Part shown: positions 32,013 to 41,800 of the stretch, one piece after another
Layout of the letters: each line of letters starts with the position of its first letter
Position numbering within the stretch: position 1 is the first letter of the stretch
Assembly: GCF_004217145.1 (NCBI RefSeq)
Contig: NZ_SHKR01000013.1
Location: 186,001 to 250,000, forward strand
DNA: 64,000 bases
Direction of reading: 5' to 3'
From: Kribbella rubisoli
GTDB lineage: Bacteria > Actinomycetota > Actinomycetes > Propionibacteriales > Kribbellaceae
The notes under the pieces: generated by a model
Database searches by the model: none
What the model saw: the letters and a program-made list of their open reading frames with translations, nothing else
What the model was told of the DNA's origin: nothing
Program-made: the position numbers and the translations under genes

Positions 32013-33295
32013 ATGAGGTACCTGAACTCGGGGGAGTTTGGGTTGACGCGTTCGATGTCGAGGGGGGCGGCTTCCATGCGGGTCAGGAGGCCGGGGAGGT
32101 CGTGGCGGTTGCTGATCTCGATGCCGACGAGGGCTACGCCGGTCTCCCGGTTGTTGCGCTTCACGTACTCGAACAGGGTGATGTCGTCGTCCGGCCCTAG
32201 TACGCCGTCGAGGAACGTGCGGAGTGCGCCGGGCTCCTGGGGGAACGTCACCAGGAAGTAGTGCTTCAGGCCCTCGTGCACCAGCGAGCGCTCGAGAATC
32301 TCGCCGTACCGGCTGACGTCGTTGTTGCCGCCCGAGAGCAGGCAGACGACGGTCTCACCGGGCCGCACGTCGAGACCGTTGCCCAGGGCACTTGTCGACA
32401 AAGCGCCAGCGGGCTCCGCGATCAGCCCGTCGGTCTGGTACAGCTCGAGCATCTCCGAGCACACCAGTCCCTCGGGCACGGACATCAGCTCCACACCGGT
32501 CTGCTGCACCAAGGGCAGGGTCACCTCACCGACCCGCCGTACTGCTGCGCCGTCGACGAAGCTGTCCAGATGCGGCAATGTCACCGGCTCGCCGGCCTCC
32601 AACGCCGCCGCCATACTCGCCGCACCGCCCGGCTCGACCCCGACGATGCGTACGCCGGGATGCCGCTCCGCGATCCACGTTGCAACCCCTGCAACGAGAC
32701 CGCCGCCGCCGACCGGAACCACGAGTACGTCGGGAGCCTGACCGAGCTGGTCCACCAACTCGACGACCACGGTCCCCTGCCCTGCAACGGTTCTCGGATC
32801 GTCGAAGGCCGGCACCATCGTCGCTCCGGTCGCCTGTCCCTCCGCGAGGGCGGCGGCGGCCGCGTCGTCGTACGTGTCGCCGGTGACGATCACCTGGATC
32901 TGCTTGCCGCCGAGGGCCGCGATCCGGTCCCGCTTCTGACGCGGCGTAGTCCGCGGGACGAACACCTTGCCCTGGACACCGAGGATGTGGCACGAATACG
33001 CCAACCCCTGACCATGGTTGCCAGCGCTCGCGCAGACCACGCCGGCCGCCTTCGCGGTGTCGTCGAGCTGGGCGATCAGGTTGTACGCGCCGCGCAGCTT
33101 GTAGGAACGGCCGATCTGCAGGTCCTCCCGCTTCAGCCAGACCTGCGCACCGGTGCGCTCCGACAGGCGGAGGTTGCGTTGCAACGGTGTGCGCACGGCG
33201 ACACCGTCCAAACGGTCGACCGCGGCCTCGATCGCTGCGGCATCGACGGCCGCCTCGACGGCGGTCGATCGAGCGACTGAACTACTGCCCTGCAT
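32009..33295 (-). CDS. ilvA: Threonine ammonia-lyase (threonine dehydratase, 428 aa)
   Basis: PLP-dependent fold type II: LKREDLQIGRSYKLRGAYNLI with the Schiff-base Lys, VCASAGNHGQGLAYSCHILGVQ, phosphate loop VPVGGGGLVAGVATWI, and a C-terminal ACT-like domain from HYFLVTFPQEPGALRTFLDGVLG. It deaminates threonine to 2-oxobutanoate; the C-terminal region is usual for regulated, biosynthetic forms. ATG 33295 (MQGSSS) with GGAAGG upstream. A palindrome GTGCA-tt-TGCAC sits 14 bases before the ATG. Confidence 0.93.
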   Translation of the reverse strand: MQGSSSVARSTAVEAAVDAAAIEAAVDRLDGVAVRTPLQRNLRLSERTGAQVWLKREDLQIGRSYKLRGAYNLIAQLDDTAKAAGVVCASAGNHGQGLAYSCHILGVQGKVFVPRTTPRQKRDRIAALGGKQIQVIVTGDTYDDAAAAALAEGQATGATMVPAFDDPRTVAGQGTVVVELVDQLGQAPDVLVVPVGGGGLVAGVATWIAERHPGVRIVGVEPGGAASMAAALEAGEPVTLPHLDSFVDGAAVRRVGEVTLPLVQQTGVELMSVPEGLVCSEMLELYQTDGLIAEPAGALSTSALGNGLDVRPGETVVCLLSGGNNDVSRYGEILERSLVHEGLKHYFLVTFPQEPGALRTFLDGVLGPDDDITLFEYVKRNNRETGVALVGIEISNRHDLPGLLTRMEAAPLDIERVNPNSPEFRYLI

Positions 33296-33527
33296 GACGT
33301 TCCTTCCCGTGCATTTGCACGATCTTCCCTGATTCGCTCGCTGCACAAGACGATCCGCGTCCACAGTCCGGACCGGCGGATACCTTTTGCGTTCCAGACT
33401 CTTGCACCAGGCGTGAAACGGCTCTTCACTGGGCAGTCTAGTTTTCATACGCTCACTCGGTGTAACGATCAGGGTCCTGATCGGGATGAGCCGGGTAAAG
33501 CCGGTCAGTGAGGACTGGAGGGCACAG

Positions 33528-34394
33528 ATGGAACTGATTCCGTTCAGTCTGTGGGGCGACGCTTTGTGGTGTGGTCAGGAAGTCGTGCGGGAGGCTCCGC
33601 ACGAGCAGGCGATCCGTAGCCTGTTCCCTGACCCCATCCCGGCGCGCGGCGCAGATCTGGACACCGAGGCGGACCTCGTCCCGGAACCGCACAACCGTTT
33701 CGACCCGCGGTCGATCGCCGTCCGGGTGCAGGGCAAGGTTGTCGGCTATCTGCCGAGGGACGACGCGCACCGGTATCACCCGGTGCTGTCAGAACTGGTG
33801 GCCCAAGGCCTGCAACCGCAGGTCCCGTGTCACCTGTGGGTCAGTGAGTGGGAGCCGGCGGACTGGGACGGCAAGGGCGCCCAGGGCACCGAATTCCACG
33901 CAAGTGTCGCGGTCGCTCTCGGGCAGCCGCACATGCTCGTGCCGGTGAACCTGCCCCCGCCGGGCAGCTTCCACCTGCTACCGCCCGGCAGCGGCATCGT
34001 CGTACCGGGCAGCGAGGTGCATCCCGACGTACTGGCGCCGTTCTTCCGGGCGGAAGGCGAGTGCTGGGTGTACGCCACCATGCACGCGGTCGAGGAGGAG
34101 GACGGTATCCAGGACCGGCACCGGATCGTGGTCGAGATCCGGCTCGACGACGAACCCGTCGGCCGGCTCAGCCCACGGCTGAGCGCCGAGTTCCTGCCCG
34201 CGATCCACTACCTCGCCGACATGCGTGCCGAGACCGCCGCACGTGTCGCCGTCCGCGGCGATCGCACCGCATCGGAGGTGATTCTCTATGCGGCGCGGAG
34301 CCATGACCTCCCGGCTACCTGGCCGGACGGGCTGGCCCGCTCCCCAGTCGCTTCCCCGCAATGGCACTACTGGGCAACCAAGGAAGCCAACTAG
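33528..34394 (+). CDS. HIRAN-like domain protein (288 aa)
   Basis: AVRVQGKVVGYLPRDDAHRYHPVLSELVAQG with the preceding LVPEPHNRFDPRSI is the HIRAN pattern (nucleic-acid-binding, named from HIP116/Rad5). A second, weaker copy is EIRLDDEPVGRLSPRLSAEFLPAIHYLADM. ATG 33528 has GGAGG 6 bases upstream; an earlier ATG at 33486 lacks this. It stands alone, without a helicase or nuclease domain, so any DNA-repair role is a guess. Confidence 0.72.
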   Translation: MELIPFSLWGDALWCGQEVVREAPHEQAIRSLFPDPIPARGADLDTEADLVPEPHNRFDPRSIAVRVQGKVVGYLPRDDAHRYHPVLSELVAQGLQPQVPCHLWVSEWEPADWDGKGAQGTEFHASVAVALGQPHMLVPVNLPPPGSFHLLPPGSGIVVPGSEVHPDVLAPFFRAEGECWVYATMHAVEEEDGIQDRHRIVVEIRLDDEPVGRLSPRLSAEFLPAIHYLADMRAETAARVAVRGDRTASEVILYAARSHDLPATWPDGLARSPVASPQWHYWATKEAN

Positions 34395-34402
34395 GCGGCT
34401 GC

Positions 34403-34437
34403 GCAGTACTGACCATGCCTCACCAGGCCGGTACTGC
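34403..34437. terminator. Hairpin terminator between convergent genes
   Basis: GCAGTAC (34403-34409) and GTACTGC (34431-34437) are 7-base inverted arms, with an inner GCCT-cacc-AGGC stem. It lies between the stops of the HIRAN-like gene and the NmrA-like gene. Confidence 0.7.
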
Positions 34438-34441
34438 GGAG

Positions 34442-35266
34442 CTACTTGAACAAAAGCTGGTTGTCGTCGCACCAGGTCGCGAACGTTCGTGGTTCGCGCC
34501 TGGTGAGGCGGCGTACGGCGTCCGTGCGTAGCCCAGTCGTGTCGGCGCGCATGAGCTTGAGCCCCTCGACGATCGCCGCTGCCAGGTCCGGCGGCGCGCC
34601 GTCGGGGTAGCGGAAGCGGACGGCCTCTTCGGGGGTCTCGATCGGGCGTACGTCGAGTGTGCGGCCGATCGCGCCGCCGAGGATCGCGACCTGCTCGGCG
34701 AGCGTGAGCGCCTCGGGCCCGGTCAGCGTGTACTCCTGCTTCTCGTGCCCGTCCTCGGTCAGAACGGTCGCCGCCGCGGCCGCGATATCCGCCGGATCGA
34801 TCGGCGCGGAGCGACCCGGGCCGATCGGGTCGAGCACGTAACCGCCGGCGCGGATCGTCGGCAGCCAGTCGACGGCGTTCGTCATGAAGCCGGTCGGCCG
34901 CAGGAACGTTGCCGGGATCCCCGAGTTGCGGATGAGCTGCTCGCGCTCGTGATGCCAGTGCCCCATCGCGGGGATCGGATCGCCGAGCACGGCGTACGAC
35001 GAGAGATAAACGAGCTGCCGTACGCCGGCCTCGCGGGCTGCGGCGACGACGTTGACGGTGTGGTCGAGGCCCGTGCCGGGGACGAGCAGGAACACCTTGT
35101 CGATGCCGTGCAGGTCGAGCGGCCCGTCCAGGTCGCCGATCTGTTGCTCCGCAGGAAGATCCGGGCGCGCGCTGCGGACCAGGGCGCGGAAGTCGGCGCC
35201 GCGGGTGTTGAGCTCGTCGACGAGGCGACGGCCGATGTGTCCGGTGGCGCCGGTGATGAGTAGCAT
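34442..35266 (-). CDS. NmrA-like/NAD(P)-binding oxidoreductase (274 aa)
   Basis: MLLITGATGHIGRRLVDELN is the G-x-x-G-x-x-G dinucleotide motif; then LVYLSSYAVLGD and LRPTGFMTNAVDWLPTIRAGG are typical of SDR_a5/NmrA proteins, which act as redox sensors or quinone-reductase-type enzymes. There is no catalytic Y-x-x-x-K. It is divergent from the MarR gene, and the two share a perfect operator palindrome, so it is likely MarR-controlled. Confidence 0.88.
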   Translation of the reverse strand: MLLITGATGHIGRRLVDELNTRGADFRALVRSARPDLPAEQQIGDLDGPLDLHGIDKVFLLVPGTGLDHTVNVVAAAREAGVRQLVYLSSYAVLGDPIPAMGHWHHEREQLIRNSGIPATFLRPTGFMTNAVDWLPTIRAGGYVLDPIGPGRSAPIDPADIAAAAATVLTEDGHEKQEYTLTGPEALTLAEQVAILGGAIGRTLDVRPIETPEEAVRFRYPDGAPPDLAAAIVEGLKLMRADTTGLRTDAVRRLTRREPRTFATWCDDNQLLFK

Positions 35267-35276
35267 GGCAGACTCC

Positions 35277-35316
35277 TTTACCGGTTAACGATTCGTCGAG
35301 AACGTTAACCGGTAAA
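35277..35316. promoter_or_regulatory. MarR operator: perfect 14-bp inverted repeat
   Basis: TTTACCGGTTAACG (35277-35290) and CGTTAACCGGTAAA (35303-35316) are exact reverse complements, 12 bases apart, midway between the divergent NmrA-like gene (start 35266) and the MarR gene (35343). Each arm contains a near-palindrome TTtACCGGTtAA, so two dimers could bind side by side. Confidence 0.8.
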
Positions 35317-35342
35317 CGATCTGATCGTCAAGGAGTGCGTCG

Positions 35343-35765
35343 ATGCCCGAGTTCCTGGAGTTGCACAGCAAGACGTCCAAGCTGCTGCGCGCCGCGGCGG
35401 ACGCCGCCGTACAACGCCATGGGCTGCGGCTCGGGCAGGATCACCTGCTTGCCGCGCTATGGGCCCAGGACGGTCGTACGCCGGGCGAGATCGCCGCCGC
35501 GGTCAACGTCACGACACCCGCCGTCACCAAACTCGCCACCCGCCTCGCGGAGTCAGGCCTGCTCGAGCGACGCCCCGACGCGCACGACAACCGCCTGGTC
35601 CGCCTCTGGCTGACACCTGCCGGCCGAGCCCTGCAGAAGCCGATCGAGGCCGAACGCCAGGCCCTCGAGGACCGCATCACCGCCACCCTGACAAAGACCG
35701 AACGCGCCCAACTGCTCAAGGCCCTGGCAAAGATCCAACAGGTGCTGCTGTCAGACCTCGCGTGA
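35343..35765 (+). CDS. MarR-family regulator (140 aa)
   Basis: Winged helix: LAALWAQDGRTPGEIAAAVNVTTPAVTKLATRLAESGLLERRPDAHDNRLVRLWLTPAG is the MarR DNA-binding domain, including the D-x-R wing. Flanking helices give the dimer domain. ATG with AAGGAG upstream. Regulates itself and the divergent NmrA-like gene through 35277-35316. No cysteine is present, so a thiol switch is excluded. Confidence 0.93.
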   Translation: MPEFLELHSKTSKLLRAAADAAVQRHGLRLGQDHLLAALWAQDGRTPGEIAAAVNVTTPAVTKLATRLAESGLLERRPDAHDNRLVRLWLTPAGRALQKPIEAERQALEDRITATLTKTERAQLLKALAKIQQVLLSDLA

Positions 35766-35788
35766 GCCTGTCCGAGTACGCTGGGAAG

Positions 35789-36016
35789 ATGGCGAATGCA
35801 CCGGATTGCCCGGTTTGTGGGGAGCGGGGAGTGCCGATTCTGTACGGCCTTCCGACCCGCGTTGCGCGGGAGGCGGCCGGTGCCGGCAAGGTCCGGCTCT
35901 TCGGGTGCGTCGTGCCGGCTGAGCCGGATCAGTGGAGCTGTCGACAGTCACACACCTGGCGGGCCGATGACGACGAGGTCCTGCTCGCCGCCATCGAAGC
36001 TGCGCTGAAACGCTGA
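35789..36016 (+). CDS. Small zinc-ribbon-like protein (75 aa)
   Basis: MANAPDCPVCGERGVPILYGLP has a C-x-x-C knuckle, followed by a Cys in LFGCVVP and a Cys in WSCRQSH, compatible with one zinc site. Related small proteins with this C-P-V-C-G-x-x-G-x-P start occur across actinobacteria, function unknown. Start is uncertain: GTG 35762 overlaps the MarR stop (GTGA), but the family begins near the CxxC, so ATG 35789 is used. Confidence 0.72.
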   Translation: MANAPDCPVCGERGVPILYGLPTRVAREAAGAGKVRLFGCVVPAEPDQWSCRQSHTWRADDDEVLLAAIEAALKR

Positions 36017-36121
36017 GAGGTAGATCACCAGCCGGGACGTCACAGGCGTGCGGTCGGTCCGTGTCCTGGAGTGCGATGGCCAACCTATTGGGGGTGGCTC
36101 CAAGCATTCCTGGAGATCAAC

Positions 36122-37333
36122 GTGCGACACCTCATCACCCTGATCGCCGCTGCTACGGCGGTGACCGGCCTGGCTGTGCCGGCGCAGGCGGCTGATTGCG
36201 ACGTGCAATGCCAGTTGGAGCTGCAACAGCAGAACGCCGTACCGCGGACCTCGTTCTATGACCCGCCCGCTCCGTTGCCTTGGGGACCACCCGGGGCTGT
36301 GATCCGGAAGCAGGCGACGAGCGACTACGCAGTCGGACCGGCGACCCGGATCATGTACCACTCGCGGACCTCGGCCGGACGTGATGTGGCCGCGACAGCT
36401 GTCGTCCTGGTGCCGGTGGGCACGGCGCCGGCCGGCGGCTGGCCGGTTGTGGTGGACGCACACGGCTCGAGCGGAATCGGCCGCCCCTGTGCACCGTCGC
36501 TGATGAAGGACCTCTACCACGGCAACCAGATGATGGCGTTCGTCAACCGTGGCTTCGCCGTGGTCGCGCCCGACTATGCGGGCCTCGGCACCGACGGCAG
36601 GCCTGAGCTCGTCAACAAGACCGCGGAATCCAGCGATGTCATCTACGCCCAGCAGGCCGCCCGCCGCGTGCGGCCGGACCTGTCCCAGCGGTGGGTCCTG
36701 TGGGGTCACTCGCAGGGTGGCGGTGCGGCGATGGGTGTCGCCGGGCGGCAGCGGGTCCACCCGCAGCCCGGGTATCTCGGCGCCGTCCTCACGTCGCCGG
36801 TAGCCGACCTGTCCGAGGTCGCCGACCACGTCGCCGCGACGCCCGGGTACGGCGCCTTCGCGGCGATGATTGCCCAGGGCGCGCACTTCAGCGACCCGAG
36901 GATCCAGCCCCGGCGACTGCTCACGCCCGAGGCCTACGACCGGATCGGCATCACCGCGGTCGGTTGCCTGAACGCCGCGTTCACGGCGTACGCCGACCTG
37001 ACCGGGCCGCAGCTGGTCACGCCGGCGTACTCGACCGATCCCGCCTTCCGGAAGTACCTGCTGATCAACTCGGCCGGGACCCGGCCGCTCGGCGGACCGG
37101 TCCTGCTGCTCCAGGGTCAGGCCGACACCGTCGTTCCCGTCGGGGTGACCGACCAGATCGCGAAGCAGCAGTGCCGGCTCGGGACGCGACTCACGTACAA
37201 GACGTACCCCGGCCTCGAGCACGACACCTACCCGTGGGTGCAGGGCATCGACGACGGCGCCATGCCAGACATCCTCGCCTGGACCGCCGACCGCTTCGCC
37301 GGACGCCCTGCCGCGACGTCCTGCACCCGGTGA
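36122..37333 (+). CDS. Secreted lipase (403 aa)
   Basis: Signal peptide HLITLIAAATAVTGLAVPAQA followed by a cysteine-rich mature start (DCDVQCQ). The fold is the fungal/actinobacterial LIP (PF03583) type: VVDAHGSSGIG (oxyanion), YAGLGTDGRPE, nucleophile WGHSQGGGAA, acid in LQGQADTVVP and His in GLEHDTYP. It is predicted to hydrolyse lipids or esters outside the cell. GTG 36122 has GGAG 7 bases upstream; an ATG 51 bases earlier would put a non-signal segment first. Confidence 0.9.
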   Translation: MRHLITLIAAATAVTGLAVPAQAADCDVQCQLELQQQNAVPRTSFYDPPAPLPWGPPGAVIRKQATSDYAVGPATRIMYHSRTSAGRDVAATAVVLVPVGTAPAGGWPVVVDAHGSSGIGRPCAPSLMKDLYHGNQMMAFVNRGFAVVAPDYAGLGTDGRPELVNKTAESSDVIYAQQAARRVRPDLSQRWVLWGHSQGGGAAMGVAGRQRVHPQPGYLGAVLTSPVADLSEVADHVAATPGYGAFAAMIAQGAHFSDPRIQPRRLLTPEAYDRIGITAVGCLNAAFTAYADLTGPQLVTPAYSTDPAFRKYLLINSAGTRPLGGPVLLLQGQADTVVPVGVTDQIAKQQCRLGTRLTYKTYPGLEHDTYPWVQGIDDGAMPDILAWTADRFAGRPAATSCTR

Positions 37334-37339
37334 CCTCTG

Positions 37340-38743
37340 CTACGCCGGGCGGATGTTCTGGTTGAGGTGGAACAGGTTCGTCGGGTCGTAGGTGTTCTTG
37401 ACGCTGACGAGCCGTTCGTAGGTCGCCGCCGGGTAGGACGCCCGGACGATGTCCTCGTTGGTCTCACCGGTGAAGTTCACGTACGACGCCGCCCTCGGCC
37501 CGAGCGAGCTCCCGGCTGAGCGAGCCCACTCGACGGCGGCGTCGTACCCGGCCGCGTCCTCGCTCCGGGCGACGACGTTGAGGATGAACTCGCGGTCGCG
37601 GGTGCCGAAGGCCGTCGCGTCGGCCGGCACCCGGCCCATCGCGCCACCGAGATGGTGGACGTGGAGCTCCGACAAACCATTCGGTACTGCGGAATGCGCG
37701 GCGACCAGCGCGTCGACGGTCGTCGGGCCGAGATCGCCGAAGAACGCCGAACGGAAGTAGTTCCGCAGACCGCGCGGGAACAGCGGATCGAGCAGCGTCT
37801 GCATCGCGTTGTACGGCATCGGTCCGAACAGATCGGCGACGACCGGTGCGAGTTCGCGGAACGGCCGGGTCGCAGCGTCGCCCGCTTCCGGCTGCCCGGA
37901 CCACATCCCCAGTACGGCGACGATCGGCTTGCCGTGGACCTCTTCCGGCAGGAACGGCAACGGCGGCGCGGTCGTGAGGTTGATCGCCAGGGACAGGTCG
38001 TCCGGGGCGCCTGCGGCCGCAGTACCGAAGCCACGCAGTACGTCGGCAGCTCGATCGCCGGGGTAGAACACGAGGCCCGCGAAGACGGTCGGACCGACCT
38101 CATACGCTGTGAACTCGAAGGACGTAACGACACCGAAGTTGCCGCCGCCGCCCCGCAATGCCCACAGCAGTTCGGGATTCTCGGTCTCACTCGTGTGCAG
38201 GTACCGGCCGTCCGCGGTGACGACGTCAGCCCCGATGAGGTTGTCGCAGGCCAGGCCTGCCTTGCGGACGAGCCAGCCGATCCCACCGCCCAGCGTGAAG
38301 CCGGCGACCCCCGTCGACGACACCAGACCCCCGGTGACGGCGAGCCCGAAGGCCTGCGCCTCGGCGTCGACGTCTCCCCACGTGCAGCCGCCCTGCGCCA
38401 CGATCTGCCGTCGATCGGGATCGATCCGGACCGAGTTCATCGGCGACAGGTCGACGACGATGCCGCCGTCGGTGGTGGAGAAACCGGGGATGCTGTGACC
38501 GCCGCCCCGGACGGCCAACGTCAACCCCTCGCTCCGGGCGAACTCCACGGCCCGGATGACGTCGGCCACCCCCTTGCACCGGACGATCAGCGCCGGCTTC
38601 TTGTCATGCGCGGCGTTCCAGATCGACCGCGCGTCGTCGTACGACGGATCGGACGGGCGGATCAGCTCGCCACGAAGTCCTTCGGCGAGTTCACCGAGGG
38701 TGGCCTCCCCGAGCGTGTCCTGCCGCGCTTGCGTCGTTGTCAT
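37340..38743 (-). CDS. FAD-linked oxidoreductase, BBE family (467 aa)
   Basis: AVRGGGHSIPGFSTTDGGIVVDLS carries the covalent-flavin His (His83), then GVAGFTLGGGIGWLVRKAGL, LRGGGGNFGVVTSFEF and the C-terminal YDPTNLFHLNQNIRP. The bicovalent Cys is missing (the site reads GLVSSTG), so it is mono-covalent. Same general family as 12873-14141. ATG 38743 has AGGAG 5 bases upstream. It is convergent with the secreted lipase gene. Confidence 0.92.
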   Translation of the reverse strand: MTTTQARQDTLGEATLGELAEGLRGELIRPSDPSYDDARSIWNAAHDKKPALIVRCKGVADVIRAVEFARSEGLTLAVRGGGHSIPGFSTTDGGIVVDLSPMNSVRIDPDRRQIVAQGGCTWGDVDAEAQAFGLAVTGGLVSSTGVAGFTLGGGIGWLVRKAGLACDNLIGADVVTADGRYLHTSETENPELLWALRGGGGNFGVVTSFEFTAYEVGPTVFAGLVFYPGDRAADVLRGFGTAAAGAPDDLSLAINLTTAPPLPFLPEEVHGKPIVAVLGMWSGQPEAGDAATRPFRELAPVVADLFGPMPYNAMQTLLDPLFPRGLRNYFRSAFFGDLGPTTVDALVAAHSAVPNGLSELHVHHLGGAMGRVPADATAFGTRDREFILNVVARSEDAAGYDAAVEWARSAGSSLGPRAASYVNFTGETNEDIVRASYPAATYERLVSVKNTYDPTNLFHLNQNIRPA

Positions 38744-38832
38744 TTCCACTCCTGATTCGTTCCCCATGCCGGGACGTTTCCCGGCCCGACAACGACATTA
38801 GGAAGGACCTCTTCGCAATCGCTTAGCGTGAC

Positions 38833-41800
38833 TTAGCGGCCCATGAGCAGGGCGGCGCGCGGCGTACCGATGCGGCAGCCCAGGCGGGTGAAGATCTCCA
38901 ATGCCGCCGGACTGTGCCTGGCCACCACCTCAGCGTCACCGTCCGCGACGGCGAGCTCGGCCGCGAGCAGCCGCGTCCATGCCTCGAGTCGCAGATATCC
39001 CTGCGGGTGAAAGGCTTCGACCGCCTGCTCGGCCAGGATCCGCGCGGTACGGCGCTCTCCGGCGTACAACTCGACGACTGCCAGATTCAGCAGAGCGCCG
39101 CCCGCTGCGGGCGCATCGTCGACCACCTCGCCGCGATCGAGGGCCGCGCGCGTCAGTCGCCGTCCCGTCCCGGGATCGCCGGCCGCCGCGGCGAGCAGAC
39201 CGAGATTGGCGAGCGTCAGGCTCTCGCCCCGGCGATCTCCCAGCTGCTCGCGGATCCGGAGCGCCTCGCGCAGGTGTTTCTCGGCCGGACCGAACAGTCC
39301 TTGATCACGTTCGATGCAGCCGAGGTGGTTGAGGGCGTGACCGAGCCCGGACGCATCGTCGATCCCGGTGAAGGCGTCGACTGATCGCCGTACGGCGTCC
39401 TGTGCGGCGTCGAGATTTCTCGTCAGGCGGTGGGCGTCGGCCAGGCCGGACAGCGCGTAGCCGATGCCTTGGACGGCGCCGACCCGTCGGCCGATCAGGA
39501 AGGTCTCCTCGAACACCGGGATCCACGAGTCGTCGATCGGTACGAGCGGCAGGCACATCGTGACCGCGGGGAAGAACCGGTTCGTGTTCGGGTCGATCTG
39601 CCCGAGCCGCCGCAGGCACTCCTCGAAGCGCTCCTGCGCGAGCTCGGCGTTCTCGCGGAAGAGGGCGGTCATCGCGCCCAGGCCCTGGGCGGCTGCGGCG
39701 AGGGGCTCGGCTCCGAGGGAGTCGGCTGCCGCGAGCGAGTCCACCGCGGTCTGTTCGATCTCGTCGAGATCACCGCTCCCGAGCAGCAGCGTGCCGCGCA
39801 GTACCCGGGTGGTCACGAGGTCGACCTGGTCTCCGGACTGATAGGCAACCGCGACTGCCTCGTCGCCGAGCCGCGGGAGCCGGTCGGCCAGCCCGCTCCG
39901 GGCGAGCAGGATCGCCAGCGCGAAGATGGCACGCGCTCGCTCGCGGGACGGCTCGACCGCGACGTCGAGAACGCGTTCGAGCCAGCCCGCTCCTTCGGAG
40001 AAGTGCCCTCGTGCCAACCAGTACGGCGAGAGGCTGAGCCCGAGCAGCAAGGCCCGCTCGTGATCGTGGCGGAGTGCCCAGTTGAGCGCTGCGCGGAGGT
40101 TGTCGTGATCGGCGTCGAGCAACTGCGGCCGTTCGACGACGACTCCGGCCCGCTCGGGATCCTCGTCGGCCGCGAGCTCCAGGAAGTGTCTGCAGTGCGC
40201 CGCGTCCATCGGTGCGGCCTCGTGCGCCGCGACCAGACGCTCGCGGGCGAACTGTCGAATGGTCTCCAGGAGTCTGTAGCGGGAGCGCTGCCCGTCGTGG
40301 TCGACCAGCAGCAGCGACTTGTCGACCAGGCGGCCGAGGATGTCCAGAACGTCTGAGCTGGGCAAGCGTTCGTCGGCGCACACCTGCTCGGCGGATCGGA
40401 GCGAGAAGCTGCCGGAGAAGACCGCGAGCCGGCGCAGCAGCACCTGCTCGTCGTCCGACAGCAAGGCGTGGCTCCACTCGAGGGTCGCTCGGAGCGTCGC
40501 ATGTCGAGTGACCTCACCGGGACGGCCGAGCAGCGAAAGCGCCTCGCCCAGACGCGCGGCGATCTCTGCAGCCTCTAGGTGTGAGGCGCGTGCGGCGGCC
40601 AGCTCCAGGGCGAGCGGAATGCCGTCGAGACAACGGCAGATCTCGACGACGGCGGTGGCGTTGGTCGCGTCGAGAACGAAGCCGGGCCGGACGTCCTGGG
40701 CCCGATCGACGAAGAGCTTTACCGACGACAGCGTGCGGAGTCGTTCCAGTGCGTCCGTTGGCTCGGGGAGCTCGAGAGAGGGCACGCGGAACGTCACCTC
40801 GCCCGGCGCGTGCAGAGGCTCGCGGCTGGTCGCGAGGAGGCTGACGCCGGGGCAGCTTCGTCGTACTGCGCTTGCTAGTCCGGCGCAGGCGGCGAGGAGA
40901 TGTTCGCAGTTGTCGAGTACTAGAAGGAGATTGCGCGGCGCGAGGCGGGTGATCAGGGTGCGGGTCGAGTCGGAGCCGGCGGCGGGTTCGAGGCCTAGTG
41001 CGGCCGCGACAGAGTCGGCGACGAGGTGCGGATCCGCCACTGGTACGAGGTCGGCGATCCACACGCCGTCGGCGTACGAGTCGACGAGGCGGCGCGCGGC
41101 CTCCTCCGCCAAGCGGGTCTTGCCGGCCCCGCCGACGCCGGTGAGGGTGACCAGGCGGCCCTGCTCCATCAGGCGATGGACGTCCGCGATCTCGCGCTCA
41201 CGGCCGACGAAACTCGTCAACGCGGGCGCGAGGTTGTGCCTGGGTTGCTTTCCGGCGGTGACGGTGCCGGTCAGAAGTTCTTGGTACAGGCGCCGGGTAT
41301 CCGGGTCGGGATCGGTGCCGTACGCAGTACGCAGGTCGCTTCTCAGACGCTCGTACTGCGCCAACGCTTCCGACGAGCGACCCGTCGCAGCGAGTCGACG
41401 CATCAGGCTTCGGACGCCGTGTTCGTGCAGCGGATCGATGGCGAGTGCGCGCGTCAGGGCGTCGAGCGCCTCGGCCTCATGTCCATCCGCTGCGGCCGCG
41501 TCCGCGAAGTCGACGAGCAGGTTGCCGAAGGTCGCGCGGAGCTCCTCACGCGGACGGACGGCCCAGTCCTCGAACCTGTCCTCCGGCAGCAGATCGCCTG
41601 TGTACGCAGCGACTGCGGCGCGGAGGTCGGCCAGGTCACCGCTGGTCCGACCCAGCGCGGCCAGCCGTTCGAACGTCCGTACGTCGACCTCGACGAGGCC
41701 GTCCGCGAGCAGCACCACGAAGTCGTCGCGCAACTCCAGGAGGCCGTTACTCGGCTCGTCACCCGCGAGCGCCCGCCGTCCGACGTGCAGGGCTTGGTGG

